Source of the DNA: Cheilinus undulatus
Taxonomy: Eukaryota > Chordata > Actinopteri > Labriformes > Labridae
Reading direction: 5' to 3'
Assembly (NCBI RefSeq): GCF_018320785.1
Contig: NC_054866.1
Coordinates: 15,237,885 to 15,301,884 of the forward strand
DNA length: 64,000 nt
The notes beneath the pieces were generated by a model that made no database searches, was not told the origin of the DNA, and saw only the letters and a program-made list of their open reading frames with translations. The position numbers and the translations under genes were made by a program. This document shows positions 33,093-47,300 of this stretch, in pieces. The first letter of the stretch is position 1; each line of letters opens with the position of its first letter.

Positions 33093-34460
33093 TAGGGCTG
33101 TAAACATCAACGCGTTGACGCTTGTGATTAATCTTGAAACCTTCACGCATTAAAAAATACCGCAGTTTAATCATATGACTAAATTTGACCACAACTTGTT
33201 CCCATAGTCCTCCAGCGTGGATATTTACTTTCCTGGGGATGAAGAGGTGAGAGGTCAGAGATAGCCAGCAGTGATGACTAAGGAGACAGACCCAGGTCTG
33301 CTTAATGGCAATTTTCTTTTGAAAAGCTGGTGAATGTTAGTTAAGATAATACCAAAATTGTCGGTACATGCTGCAGTGATGAACTGTCTTTACACCATAG
33401 CACAGCGAATCTCTACATAACGTTTTCTTTTTGGCTGTGATGAGGAATGTACGAACTGACAAATGGAATGAAAATACAAATGATAAGACTGTTCTATAAT
33501 TTCATTTATGAGTCAAAAATTGCACACACATTTTGAAAATTATAAAGCATAATGCCTGATAATACCTATTTATGTTAAAATGAGCTATTCCATTTAAAAT
33601 AATGAGAATTATTTAACAGAGCATTTTTAGAAAATTAGAATTAAAATGTCTTTATCATTTTAATGTCATATACTGTGCAAAGTGAAGATGAAATTTAAAA
33701 TGCTAATTGAATAATTGTTTTACTTATGAGTCAAACAATGCACAAATATGTTTGGCAATCCAAAAATATTTCGTTTTTGCTTTTAATTTTTTCAAATTAG
33801 ACTTAGGCTAAACAAAAGTGCATTTTCTAAAACATAAAAATTTTAATAATGTAAAAAAAAAAAATCAAATTGAAGATGAAAATTAATTTAAAAAGAATTA
33901 ATTCAATGTTCTTTTCATTTCTGAGTCAAAAAATGCAGAGATGTTCTGAAAATTAAAAAACAGTTTCTAATATATTTTAGTTTTCCAATTTAGAAGAGCA
34001 TTTTCTGAAAATTAAAAACAAAAGTACTTTTTTTGTCAAATTAATTATGCTAAGAAATTTGCATGTTGCACTGAATTATAAATTTATTTATATGTCAAAA
34101 AACATTAATGATATTGGAAAATTAAAAAGTAATTTTGTTATTATGTTATAATTTTCAAATGAGACTTTTTTTTTTTGATTGTGATCATATACTTCTATAC
34201 TGTGCTGCATCTGTGTGGCTTAAACAGTTTTTATGTAATATACACACTTCTATTTGTGTTACCATAGAGTATACCCACTTTAAGATGAAGAACTTTTAAA
34301 GAGAATATAAATTAGGAGTATACCCACAAATATTGCCACTAATATCTACTTAATTTTAATGTTTTAATGTTAATGCATCAAGGACAGTCTGCATTGATGC
34401 ACTAATCATGAGACTATTATTTATATAATTTGTGCATTCATTTTTTTAAGATTGCATTTA
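33093..34460. repeat. Degenerate hAT-derived AT-rich repeat
   Basis: Starts TAGGGCTGTAAACATCAACG at 33093, as in the TAGGGCTGTC family. A unit with ATGAGTCAAAAA-TGCACA recurs at about 33509, 33728, 33921 and 34097, roughly every 175-220 bp. No clear right terminus. Confidence 0.45.
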
Positions 34461-34539
34461 ATTCGCGTTGCTGGCCCGACACGAGTGTTTTTTATTCAAA
34501 AAATCTCAAGTTCCCTTGTATACTTGTATATGTTTGTGA

Positions 34540-35201
34540 GGCGGTCTTGCCTCTGGCAATATGGCGGACACGTTGACCTATCGCGTAAGAAGGCAAACAC
34601 AGCCAATGAGGCGTCTACGTAAATGTCTATGAGTGGAAAGGACGCTGGACAACTCGCGCAGTACTTCCGGAAGCTGAACTTTTTTCTTGAAATAAAAAGT
34701 AAGACTGTAGCGATATACACAAATGAATACACGAGTAAACAGCACCACACTAAAAACACATTTTCTTACACAACTAGGACTATTTTTGACCGACGTAACG
34801 TGAGAAAGATTCAAGGTAAAACAACGACTTTTATTTTGAAGTTTATAAGGAAATAATTATTTCGGAAGTGTTGGGGACTTGATGTGAGCCGAAGTCGTAA
34901 CAGTATTCTTTTAGCATTGCTTCCTTTGACAGATAAGGCACCCATGTTAATCAAACTATATAATAAGATAATTTTTATCCGAGTTTAACTTAACTTACAG
35001 ATGGTAACGGAAAAACAGTAGCATGTGTCGTAAAACGTTTAAGCAGACGTAAACTGCCTCTCCATTAAGGAACTTTGGGAGGACGAAAGCTGTTTTGGAT
35101 AAAGTAATGTTTGTGGGATATCGAGCATTAAAAGACCAAAAGAAAGACATGACAACTATCTGAATGTTGTTCTTGTCAGAACTGACGGACTGGCTGTCGC
35201 C
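34540..35201 (+). promoter_or_regulatory. TP53I13 promoter and 5' leader region
   Basis: Moderately CpG-containing DNA after a very AT-rich stretch. It includes a YY1-like ATGGCGG at 34560-34566. It immediately precedes the first coding exon; no TATA box in an obvious position. It may also serve the divergent minus-strand gene. Confidence 0.4.
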
Positions 35202-35318
35202 ATGTCGGGACGAACCATGTCCCTACAGCGTCAAATGACTCTGCTTGTCTTGTTTTGGGTCAGTTGGACTTGGTACGGTGTCTCGGAGTCTTTGGGACCT
35301 CAGTGTGACAATGGAAAG
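35202..35318 (+). CDS. tp53i13: tp53i13 coding exon 1, signal peptide
   Basis: 39 codons from [11 protein letters not shown] through the hydrophobic core to QCDNGK, donor GTAAAAC. A second in-frame ATG at 35217 is also possible as start; both leave the signal peptide whole. Confidence 0.8.
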
Positions 35319-38300
35319 GTAAAACTAACGAACCAGTCCTGACTCTGTGTGTGTTATCTCATGGTTAAAAGTTAAAATCAAACCATTACAGGCACTGATA
35401 GGCTCTCATTAACTCTTCCTGTGTATGTGTGTACTAGCTCTCTTTGGAGAGGGACATTCCTGCAGGAGCGGTTCATTGGGACTGTCCAGTGTCTTCTTGG
35501 CCAGTGTCCTCTCAGGTAAATGTGAATACAAAAGCCTGCATCATTATGAATTTAATCTACATATTATCTTTAAATAATCTGTGGTAGAAACTATATGTCC
35601 TGATCAGGGTTTTTGTTGACTGTATGATCCCTGATCACCTATGGGTGAGATGGGCTGATACCAGTACAATAATATCTTATGTTTTGAGAGGGATTGTATG
35701 TGATCCTGCACTATCTGTACCGAACTAGCACTGAAGGAAAAAGGGTTTGTTTTTCACTGGGTGCCGTGCGAAAAATACTTTTATCCAAAAATTCACAGTA
35801 GAAATCTGTGTGGAGCACACTTTGTCCAAGAAAAGTTTAGAAAGTTTGAAATCTCAGTATTAGATACCTGGAAATAATTTTATGATGCGTATTAGGCATG
35901 TTCATCCCATCATCTTATTTCCAACAGAAACACTGTGTGGGCCAAGGCCAATGCTTGCAAAGCTCTGGGTCACAGTTTTAAACCTGACCATTACCGTGCA
36001 GGATATGGACCTCAACAAACAGTATGTGAAATCCATCTCCAGGGGCTCGCAGTCAAAACAATAACACAAGATGACAGGTAGAGTTGCGGTGCTCAGCTCT
36101 GCCCACCTCTGCTATTTACATCTTGTTTTGAATTTAAGACTTGGTTTAATAAAAACTTATCTCCATAAGGTGCATTTACCAAACAGCATACTCTTTTTTT
36201 CACTGATGAATTTCACATAATAAGGGAGAAAAGTTGTCAATGGTGGCTTCTCCTGATGAATGCTCCAAGCTATTTGCAAAACGTTGTGGCATCACTTACC
36301 ACTTTTCCAGCTTTTCTCCCCCATAATGAAATTCATCGATGAAACCAGTGTTTTACTGTTTGATAAATACACTGTATGGAGTGATCAGAGTTTTGAGTTC
36401 AAAACAAGAAGTGAGCCACAGAGGAGAGATCACTGAGCAGCATCTCAGGTCTTCTCTCTACTCAGTGTGGAAAAGCCTGATGGGGCCACGATTTTACATG
36501 GATTTGAACTTTGGGTGATTTAAGCTGTAACCGATGGCAGAAAAAGGGATGCACAGATACTTCACCAGTATCTAGTATTGGTGCCAATACTGAGCCTTAG
36601 TACTCGTACTAGTACTTATAAACTCTGTAAATACTGTACTCGGTATCATTGTAAAGCATGATGTTAAACTCTCATTGTGAGTATGCAGTGAAAGTTGTCT
36701 GCAGTTTGTTGATACTTTAACATAAGCAAGGAACACAAAAGTAGAGAAAAATGACAACCATCAAACTGATCAAACTGTCATGAGAAGAGATGAGGAACAT
36801 CTGATGAAAATGAAACACACTTTCAAAGTTATTTTAAAGAGGACATATTATGCAAAAATCCCTTTTCAGGCTTTTTTAACAAAAATATGTGGCCCTGGCC
36901 TGTCCACAATCCCCGCAAGTACCAGGACCACCCCCACCACCACCACCTTTCAGAAAATGTGTGCTGAAACAAGCAGTTCTCAGAGTTTCCCCTCATGATG
37001 TCATGTGGGGAGTTAGCCCCGCCTCAGGATCAGGAAAGCCACATCCATTTCCTGAGAGGGGTGGAGTTAGACAGCTCAGTAACATTTAAAGCCACAGACA
37101 CAGAAACAGCTCATTCTGAGCAGGGCTGAAACAGAGTTTTTTAGACATACAAAAATCCAATACTGGAGTGTTTTTTCAGCAACAAACTTCACAGGCATGT
37201 TTTGTTACTCCTACTCATACTTGGTCTGGAAAAAAGTGGTATCGGTGCATCCCTACAGAGAATAATTGTGGTCTCTCACAAGTAAGCAGCACAAAACAAC
37301 AGAACAAGATACAGCAACAGAACAGCAGCTTTGAGTAATAGCTCCTTCTTCGTTATGTAGCAGTCTGATGTAACATCAACATTTACACGGCAATGATTAA
37401 CAAGCTGTGGCTGTAACAGTGGCCCTGTCATGACAGCCACCATACTAAGAAACGTGCTGTTATAACTATGAAATTAATAATTTATCTGGCTTTGAACACC
37501 AATGAAAATACCTGGGTTAATTTTAAGACTCAGATTAAAATGAATAAAGAAGTACACTGAAAAAGTAATAAAATGCTGTTGTAGGCTTGATGTGATTTTA
37601 TTTATGTGTTCATTAAATCTAAATCTTCTAAATGATCTTAATGGTTGAACCATGGTTTAATATTTTTTTATTTAAACTGGCAGCTGGACACCAAATTAAA
37701 TTGGATCAATGTATTTTTATTGCATTAATCCTGCTGTGCGCATACGCATTCGTAACAACATCCCGTAGGTCCCGAATGGATTCAAAAAACACTTGATGCA
37801 ACAGCAGCCGTCACGTTCTGAGTGGCTCTCCCTCTACACTCCAGCACAGGTATCAAGCGTTGACCTACGTGTCAAAACGCATTCGTTGTGGCCTGTTATG
37901 CCTGAATAAACGTTAAAAAGGACATTTTGAGTGCTGACCTTCCTGCTTTCTGTTTAGCTCAATGGGTTACCCTGCTGGCTTTTGACTGGGGGATTGATGG
38001 TTCAAATCCCAGTCAGGTTCTAAACTTTGGATAGAAGTGCCTGAAACATCAGGAGAGCGACACTCATTTCCTGCACGAATCCTATACTACTGTTTTTTCA
38101 GCAATAGACTTCACAGGCATGTTTTGGGGACCTCTGAGATCAATATAAACTGTCTTAGAGGGCAAAATATGTCTCCTTTAATACATTTCTGCTCTCTCAT
38201 TGGGCCAAAGTAGCAAGAGTTTTTAGGAAATAAGGTGTTGAGTTGACTTTCAAGACTTGTGGGAGGCTGGGATAGGCTCCAGCCCACACCAACCTTTATA

Positions 38301-41300
38301 AAATGGTTGTATAAACTTAAACATTTTAAGTTCAAATGAGTGGAATATTTATATCAGTTGATTAAGGGAAATTTTTATTTTTAGTTTAGGACAATCTAAA
38401 ATACACTAAGTAACTTTAAAAACGCACATTGTAAAATTTGCTAGAATTGTCATGAGGTGTACTCAGATGCTTCAAACAGCTTCTCAGACACACAGTATAC
38501 CTTTGTTCTGCATGACTGATCGTGCCTTTTCTCAACCACAGACCAATTCATGAGAGTTGTACTCACAAGCGTATAAACTGGGTAGGTGAGTGAAATATTG
38601 GGATGGGATAAATTGTTGACTAAAAACGTGTAGGCGCGTACAGCTCTTCAGGAGGAATGGCAGGCTATCCCACAGAGACAGATTAATGGCCTCACAACAT
38701 CTATGCCTCGGAGAGTGGCCAATTTGGTGCGAGCGAATGGAGGTCATACCAGATATTGAAATTTGGACTTGTAAGAATGGGTGGTACTGTCAACTTCTTC
38801 TTGCATGATTGAATAAACTGTTTCCTTGACTCCTGATTTTTGTGTGTATGTCTCCCACAAGTTGTGTGCAATAAGAACAATAACTATAGTTGGAAATGTA
38901 GTTCATGAATTAAAAGTAATATATTCATGAATTTCAGTGTTTGTTTTTAAAGTTACTTAGTGTAATTAGGTTTGCTAAACCTTTAAACATAGTTTCTATG
39001 AACTTAAAAAATTTACATTTACCTAATTTAAAAAAAATTAATTGATTCAATTCAAAATGTTTCGTGTGATTGATTACTTCAATTTTTTAAAGTTCAACCA
39101 ATGTTTTACTTTTTTCAGTGTAGTCGTTTTTAGATCAGTATAGAAATCGAATGTGTTGCCTTTCATCTGAATGAGATAGTGAAAATGAAAAGAGTACTAT
39201 TATGCCTCTCTGTGTTGTTTTCCATGACATACATGTCTAATGATACTATGACATTTTAATACAAAACTAAACAAAGAAGTATTCACATGGACCACTACTT
39301 TGGCATCAAGGCTCTTGTATGCTTTAAGATAACTGCCTGTGTATGGAGAAATGCTTCATTCAGTCTGGTCTTCACAAGTTTTACTGTCTTTGAACGCCCT
39401 CAAGGGGACTCACCTCATTTGACAGAGTCACTGATATTTAGCTGGCAAACTCAGCTGTTACTGTTTTTAATTTTTTTTTTCTTTTCCCTGTTTTTACTTT
39501 GATGACTCCCAGATACTGTATATCAATACTGGTACTTCTCCTGTCCACTGTAGTGAGTGGCGTCATAGAAGTCATGTGTCTACCACCGGTCAATAGCAGC
39601 ACAACTGGTTAAGTGGTTGGCCAATCTACTTTACATTGTAGTGTACTGGGACAGTTGGGCCTCCTACAGGTGACAGAAAAATCATTATTAGTTCTAGTCA
39701 ACAGCATGCTTTACTTCCTTTGTTCAACAGAGCAGTAAAAACTGTCTCAAAGATCAATGCAACAAGTATCCTAAAGTAACAACAAATTAAATACACAAGG
39801 GGATGATTCATTCATTGCATGTGTTTGTTTACGTGAATCAATTAGCATGATTATTAACAGACTGAATAACAGATTAAGCCTATTAAATAGGCTAAACAGG
39901 GCAAATAATCTAATAGATACAAGGCATAGGTCTAAAAACATTAACTCAGCTGCATCATGGAACTGATGCATTCATTTTGTATTGGTTAGATAACAAATTC
40001 CCCCTGCCAACAGATGTATTTATTAAAGTTTCTCAACAAAACCTGAATTTCCTTTTGTTGAAGTTACAGCTTTGATGCTATGGTATGTCCCTTGTCTAGT
40101 TGACCAAGTAGATTTGCATCTGTTGTTTGGGCGGGGCAAGGCAATAGATGTGGTGCCAGATTAAAATGGAGATGGGAAAAGTAGTTGTGGTCAATCCTGT
40201 CAAACTGGCACTGCTAGTAGACTAAATATAGCACAAGAAACACATTAATTAAAACCTTTTTAATAATAGGATTCTTTTGGTTGTCCTGTAACTAGTTTAA
40301 CCAGTGTTCTGCTTGTCTAATCTATGCAGGAGCCTCCTGATGTTATTGACACAGTGTATGATCCAGAGGTGAGTGAATACGCTCTGCAAAGCACTTTTCT
40401 CCACCTTTGACTCTCAAATGTTAAATGAGGACTTCCTAAAATCAAAGTTCAGTGGTGTGGGGCTTGGAAGTAGGGGCTGAAAATCATATCTCTGTATTTT
40501 TTTACCTGAATGGTGATACTGAATGGTGAAACTGTCAGAATTTTACATACTCTTAACAATCGTATGTTTAAAAATGATTAAACCCCCTTTATTTTAATGG
40601 GCGGTGGTATGAAAAAGTGAAGAAACTAAATTAACTTTTGTACAGTTTTGAACTGAAAAGAAAGCAGTGTCCAGTTTGCACACACATATTGGCAACATTT
40701 GAGAAAGTGGATGGAACTGGTAACCAGCATTCATGACAGTTCCATCAAGTCTTCCAGATGCTGCAAATATATTTTTGCAATTTAGACAGTTTTTAGGAGT
40801 TGCCTCTGATTTTTAGAATCACACAACTACGACTTAACCAACATTTGGTGTCTACGACTGCTTTATTTGTTGCTGTTGTATCAAACCGACATCAATACCA
40901 TACATTTTTAATCGTAAAACAAGTGCCCAACATATAACAATATACTTACCTTTAAAACCTAAGATATGGGAGTATACTCTGTCACAAATAAACTTTGGTA
41001 AAAATATTTAAACTAAATGCAACAGATAAACCTAAAGCTCTGTAGTTAAGAATTTACAAAGCATCTTTGCTGATGTTTTGAAATGTGCATGTTGCATTCA
41101 GATTTAAGATGAAGTATGTGTGAGTTGTCTGGTTTTACACATGGATGACTGCATCTAATTTGAAACATATTTCTCCATTTCAGCCAGCCAGGCAGATTTG
41201 CATGGGCACATCTATTTCATATAACTGCACCATTCCTAACAGGTAAAGTGTTGTAGTGAATATACATCTAGAGAAACTGGAGCTGCTGTAGACAAGGATA

Positions 41301-44300
41301 AATGTACACAAGTCCCCATGGACAATTTTGTCACATCCCACAGCTGTGTTGTTGTTGTCATTATTGTCTATCCTTTTTTTCTTTGCTCTATAAAACTACA
41401 GCATGGTTATTAAGAAATGATATCTGAGATGAAATAGACTTTATGGGCAGACATACGCTATATGGACAAAAGTATTTGTCCGCCTGACTATTGACAACAG
41501 TGACTGCAATGACACTGTATTCAAATACCTATATGTGCACCTTCTTTTGTTGCTATAACAGCCTCCACTCTTCTTAAAATGCTTTCCACAAGATTTTGTT
41601 GTGTTTCTGTGGGTAATTGGCCCATTCAGTCTGTAGAGCATTTATGAGGTCAGGCACTGATGTTGGATGAGGAAGCCTGGCTCATCATCTTTATTCCAGT
41701 TCATCCCTAAGGTGCTTGATGGAGTTGGGGTCAGGGATCTGTGCAGGTCAGTCAAGTTCTTCCACACTGAACGCATCAAACCATGTCTTAATAGTTCTTA
41801 CTTTGTGCCCTCGGGTGCAGTCATGTTGGAATAGAAAAGGGCCTTCCTCAAACTGTTGCCTAAAAGTGGGGAGCATAGCATTGTCCAAAATGTCTTTGTA
41901 TGCTGAAGCGTGAGGTTGCTCTTCACTGGAGATAAGAGGCCTAGTCCAAACTCAGAAAAACAGCCCCATACCATTATCCCTCCTCCTCCAAACTTCACAA
42001 TTGGCACAATGCAGTCAGGCAGGTGACGTTCTCCCGGCATTCGCCAAACCCAGACTCTCCTCTGCAAAACAGAGAAGTGTGATTCGTCACTCCACAGAAC
42101 ACTTTTCCACTGCTCCACAGTTCTGTGTCAAGTGTGCTTGATTTGACACTTGGTATTGGACTTGGTGATGTGAGGCTTGTACACAGCTTCTTTGCCATGG
42201 AAACCCATTCCATGAAGCTCCCACTTACCAGTTTTTATGCTTACATTAATGCCAGTAGAAGTTCAGAACTGAAGCTATGGAATCAGCAGAGGGTTGGCAA
42301 CTGTGGCATACCGTCACAGCACCAAGCTTAAAGTCACAGATCTCATCAGAATGATCTATATTATGTCACAAATGTCTGTGCATGGCCAGATGCTTGATTT
42401 TACACACCTGTTACAATGGGTCTGATTGAAACACCTGGATTCAGTTATTAACAGTAGAGGCCACTTACTTTTGTCCATATTGTGTATGTGCCAGTAATAA
42501 ATGAATATTTTATTTTTTATGTAGATTTGAAATGCTCAACATGAATAATGAAAATATAATGATGAACTTGAATCACATAATTTCAGTTCAGTTTGTTTGA
42601 TCATGATTAAGTCAAATTAAGTTTCTTCTTGTACATAATTCTGCACGAGGTTATATAAAATAGTATGAGTTTTTTTTTCTCTTAATATAATTAAAAAAGT
42701 AAAATTTTCATGTGTCTAGCATCCATTGTACATTAAGTGATTATTGTTTTAAGTTTTGTTTTAATCTTGATGATTACAAAAATTTCACTGCATAAGACTA
42801 CTAAAAATGGATTAAGGATTTATAGTATAGAAATCTCAACCTTTCGAAAAGTATGTTTATTTATCCTGCTGGAAAAGAAAATCATCATCTCCATAAAGCA
42901 TTTCAGCAGACAGAAACATGAAGTGCTCTAAAATCTCCTGGTAGACAGCTTTGTTGACTTTGGATATGATAAAAGAAAGCGGAAATACACCAGCAGATGA
43001 CATGAGAACATGGGTTCAGAGTCCTCTCCACTCATCTTCCTGGAGTGCAAGTGTATTGAAGTCCAGTGTTTTCAGTTTCAACAGTCAGTGATGGTTCAAG
43101 GTGCCCTGTCATCTGCTGTTGTCTGTCTTCTGTGCTTTATCACAGAGTCAACATGGCCATCTACCAGGAGATTTTAGAGCACTTCATGCTTCTGTTTGTG
43201 ACAAGCTTGATAAAGATGCTGATTTACATGCTTGAAGTATTTCTCCTTATGTATAATACATGTAGAAGTTTTGAAAGTTACCCTTTTTTAAAGTAAGTAT
43301 ATAAAAGAATAACTCTCTACCATATTCTAACTTTTTGAGATACACCTGTGTAGGTGCTTGGGAGGATATTGTTTAGCACTTTTGTATTTGTGTGTTGCAG
43401 TGGAGCTTTCAGGCCAGTAGGGGCAGAGAGTGGAGAATACTTGTACTGTCCTCCTCAACGATGGCTCAATAACTTGCATGTAAGTCACATATTCATTTCC
43501 TCTCAGTGCTACATCAGCATTTATCTCCATGCTTTAATAATTATCTTCCAAGTAAAGAAGATGACACGGTATGTGTACATGCACAGTTAAGTCGAGCACT
43601 GGTTATAGCCCGTTAAAAGTATTTAACTGGACTTGTGTCTTTGTCCCAGTATACATGCACAGAGGGTAAACAAATTTATTGACAGAAGCAGGTCTGCCTC
43701 CATTATGCAAGGCATATGTCCCGTTCAAAGGATTTCTTTTTTTGTAGCAATTCCCTATTTCACAGGCACAGGAGTTCATTGATTTGAATTTAGAAACGAC
43801 TCATTGCCATAATTTTAACACCTACATGTTTCATAGATCTGCTACCATAGTAAGGGACAATATAGTCAATATTATATATATTATATTATAGCGTTATTAG
43901 CAGCTGGATACAAATGGCCATGCATGTTTTTAGAAACAACAAAAACAACAAAAACAGAAATGGTTAGGCGTGGAGAAAATTACAATTAAGTGATTATTTT
44001 ATTGTCTCTTTTGCAGAATGAAGCAATTGTTTTGCTCTATCATCCCTGTGCTCCTCTCCATGAGCGTGTATTTCTGTCTGTCCTGGCTCAGTCCTGTCTG
44101 CCAGACTACATCGTCACCCCACATGAAGGCCTCAAAAAACACAGAGTAAGACCAGCTCTGTACCTCTGTTCTCTTACCTGTTAGTTGTTGTTTGGGACTG
44201 TAGGGTCTTAATATTTTAGTTCATTTATTTAAATACTAAGCTGTAACTCAGCACCAATCTATTACTAATTGACCATGTTTGTGTGAGATAAGAATTACTT

Positions 44301-47300
44301 TTATTGATCTCCCATTGTAGGAAGTTTGGTTATTGCAACAGCTCACAGTAGAGGGCAAGAAGAACTGGCTTTGATCTTGCTTTGTCAACAACAGAGCAAG
44401 ATCAAATTTGTATTGATTCATATTTAAAGTTTAACAGCTTCTCTAAAAATGTGAAAATTTTGTAAGGGCTGTCAAAAGTTTTTCTTTTTTAATCTTGATT
44501 AATCACTGGGCTTTGATAGTCACACTATCACAATTTATTGGTTTGGATTGCATGTTTAAATTTAAATTATTTTGCATTTCAAAACAAATATGTTTTAGTC
44601 CGTATTGAAAATGTGATTTTGCCTTACCAGTTTCTTGATTTGTAAATAAAATAAATACAAAGAGATGTGTTTTATAACGATGACTTTTAGAGTTATTATC
44701 TAAGTAAGTGCAGTACTGCTACACCAATTTGTTCTAAAACCATGACTTAGAAGTAGGAGACCATTGTTAAATAGAGTATTCTGTGAAATACAGTATTTAA
44801 CACTGATAAACATGAGGAAACTTATAGGAGTGCAAATGACTCAGCGACATCCAGTGTTTCTTGGTTAATGTGTCAACATTTACACTTTTCAGGAGTCCAT
44901 ATTAAATTGCTCTCTCTGTGTAAGTAATCCAGTTAAGGTTAATTAAGCTTAGATGTTTTCCAAACACACTTTTCTTTGTTATGTTTTCACTTTGTGATTT
45001 GTACCTTCTTAAGCCTAAGGTACATTGCTTCCTGTTTGGATAAAAACTGCTTTTATTTTGAATGAAGCTAAGGTAGTTAGCACGTTAGCTAAACCACTGG
45101 AGCAAAGCACTCACTACAGAGAGAAAATGTTTGATCACAAAATGCAAATTACTTTTGGAAATGAGACATTTAAGGTAGCAGTGGCGTCCTTATTTTGCAT
45201 CAGTGCCCCCCTATATGTAACTGTGAAAAGCTGAGGCCTCTCCCCACAGGCCCACAAGAAAAAAAAGGAGTACATTGCTGACAGTACTCAACATTGTTTC
45301 ATTTCTAAAATCTTAGGAAAATAGGCATACAAATGGTTTTCTCACCACAGTATAAACTAATGTGTTTCATCTTTGTTTAGTTAATATGTACAAATACAAC
45401 TTTGCCAACCTTATAGCAGACAAAGCCTATGGCCCCCCCAACATCTTTGGTGCCCCCCTCGGAGATACCAGACTCCAGGCCAGGAACCAATAAGAACCAA
45501 TATTTTTTCAGGAAGACACTTCAGTGAGTGGTATCCAGCCACTTTTCCACTGCAGAAGGTTGACTATAATGTGTCTTAAGGACCAGATAGCATGTAAATA
45601 ATGCTATTTAAATATCTGATGTGTGGTTTTGGACCTTAATGTCACAGCAATTAATGTGTTAACACTGACAGGCCTAAAAAAAACAACCAGAATGGTTTAA
45701 AAGCAGATGCAGTTTTAGGCCACCAGTTTGTCATTTTTTAGCATTTATTTGGAAAGAAGCTGTACAACAACAAAAATAGGTAAGAAAATATTTGGAAAGG
45801 ATAATTTAGGGCAATTTACAAAAACTTTTCCTTTTACTTTGTTGGGGTAAAAATGAATTTGAGAATTTTCCTTTGCAAGGTGCTTGACTTATGTCCTATG
45901 TTCAGCCAATAGCCTTGGTTTCCTGGGGTAGCACCTTGGAGCTGTCAACCATGGCCACATCAAGTGTTTGTAATTGGCTGGAGGCAACAACGTCCTGGAG
46001 GAAAAAGTCTGGTGATGTAAGCAGAAACAGAAATTATAACCTGTTGTTGATGTGGTCAGCTGAGACACACAGACGGCTACAGGCATATCCAGAGGAGAAC
46101 CCTGCAAAACGGAAGGTTTGTTGACTCCACTAATGACTTTTTCTGATGGCAGTAAAAGCAACACAGCTGATTTCTTTTAGCAGGTCTGTATATGTATTTC
46201 AGTGCATGTTATTCTGTATTCCCAGGAGACTCTAAGGCAATGCTGTGAACAGACCCTTTCTTCTCATCTGAATAGTGTGATGGAGGCAGAAGAGGTGTCA
46301 CTCATGAAGAAGACGATGAGCTTTAAACAGTTCAAAGAGGATGGAAAAATCAGGCGCATTAGGAATGTAAATGGAGAAAAACAAAAGAGCCATTCTGAAG
46401 AAAACACAACAACACATGTTTCCAAGTTTTTATCAAACCAAACCAATGGAAAAGGAGATAACCAGAAGCACAACAGCACACTCGGGTCATCAGCAGATTC
46501 ACTTTCAGAGAGTAGGACTCTCTCATACCCTCAAGGTCTAAGCAAAGCTCCTTCACACCATGATATCAAAAATATAAATCAGAGCCTAATACACAGCCCT
46601 ACTGCTTCTTTGGCATCAAATATGCTTGAAACTGCACCCAGAATGGATTTGGAGTCTCAAAAAATCAGGCTAACACTACAAAAAGCAGCACAGCTGCCAA
46701 GAACTAAAAATACTGGCCTCAGAAGCCCCAAACCTTCGGCTAGCTTTAAATTTCTTACAGATGGCGTGGACAGTGAGCATAACCATGCTGCCAGGCCTGA
46801 AACTAAGGCCATCAGCTCAAAAAATGGTGGTACTGAATCCACTGAAGAAAAAGATAAAGACTCTGCCCTCAAAGACAATGGCCCCAAAGAGAAACACACT
46901 GAAAAAAAAGTCACAGTGGACAGTATAATGAAGGATATTAAAATAGTAGATGTTAAAGAGAGAGAACTGGAGCAGAGGAAAACACACAGTGACACACACT
47001 CGCACAACCACAGTGTGAAGACTGGCTCTGATTCTGTTTTCAAATCCCAACCACAGACCCATATTAATTCAAAACAACATCCTAACCATCAGCCAGCCAG
47101 TTTCCTCCCCAAACGCCATGGATGTGGTGGCTGCAAAGAAGGTGAACAGTGTGACTGCACCAAAGACTCACAGACTGAATCAAATGCTGCTTTTGTGAAT
47201 AAGGGGTTGCCCAGGACCCCCAGGAGTGAAGAGGCACTGTGGGCAGCATCAGCTCTTGGTTTCCTGCTGATTCTCCTTACCTTGTCGGTGCTTCACACAC

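Noticed and set aside
34623..34856. 77-residue plus ORF upstream of tp53i13
   Set aside because: Inside the probable promoter; composition random, no link to the tp53i13 frame.
46202..46225. Upstream Met of the long ORF at 46202 as a separate gene start
   Set aside because: The strong acceptor at 46225 and frame continuity with exon 7 show it is an internal exon of tp53i13.
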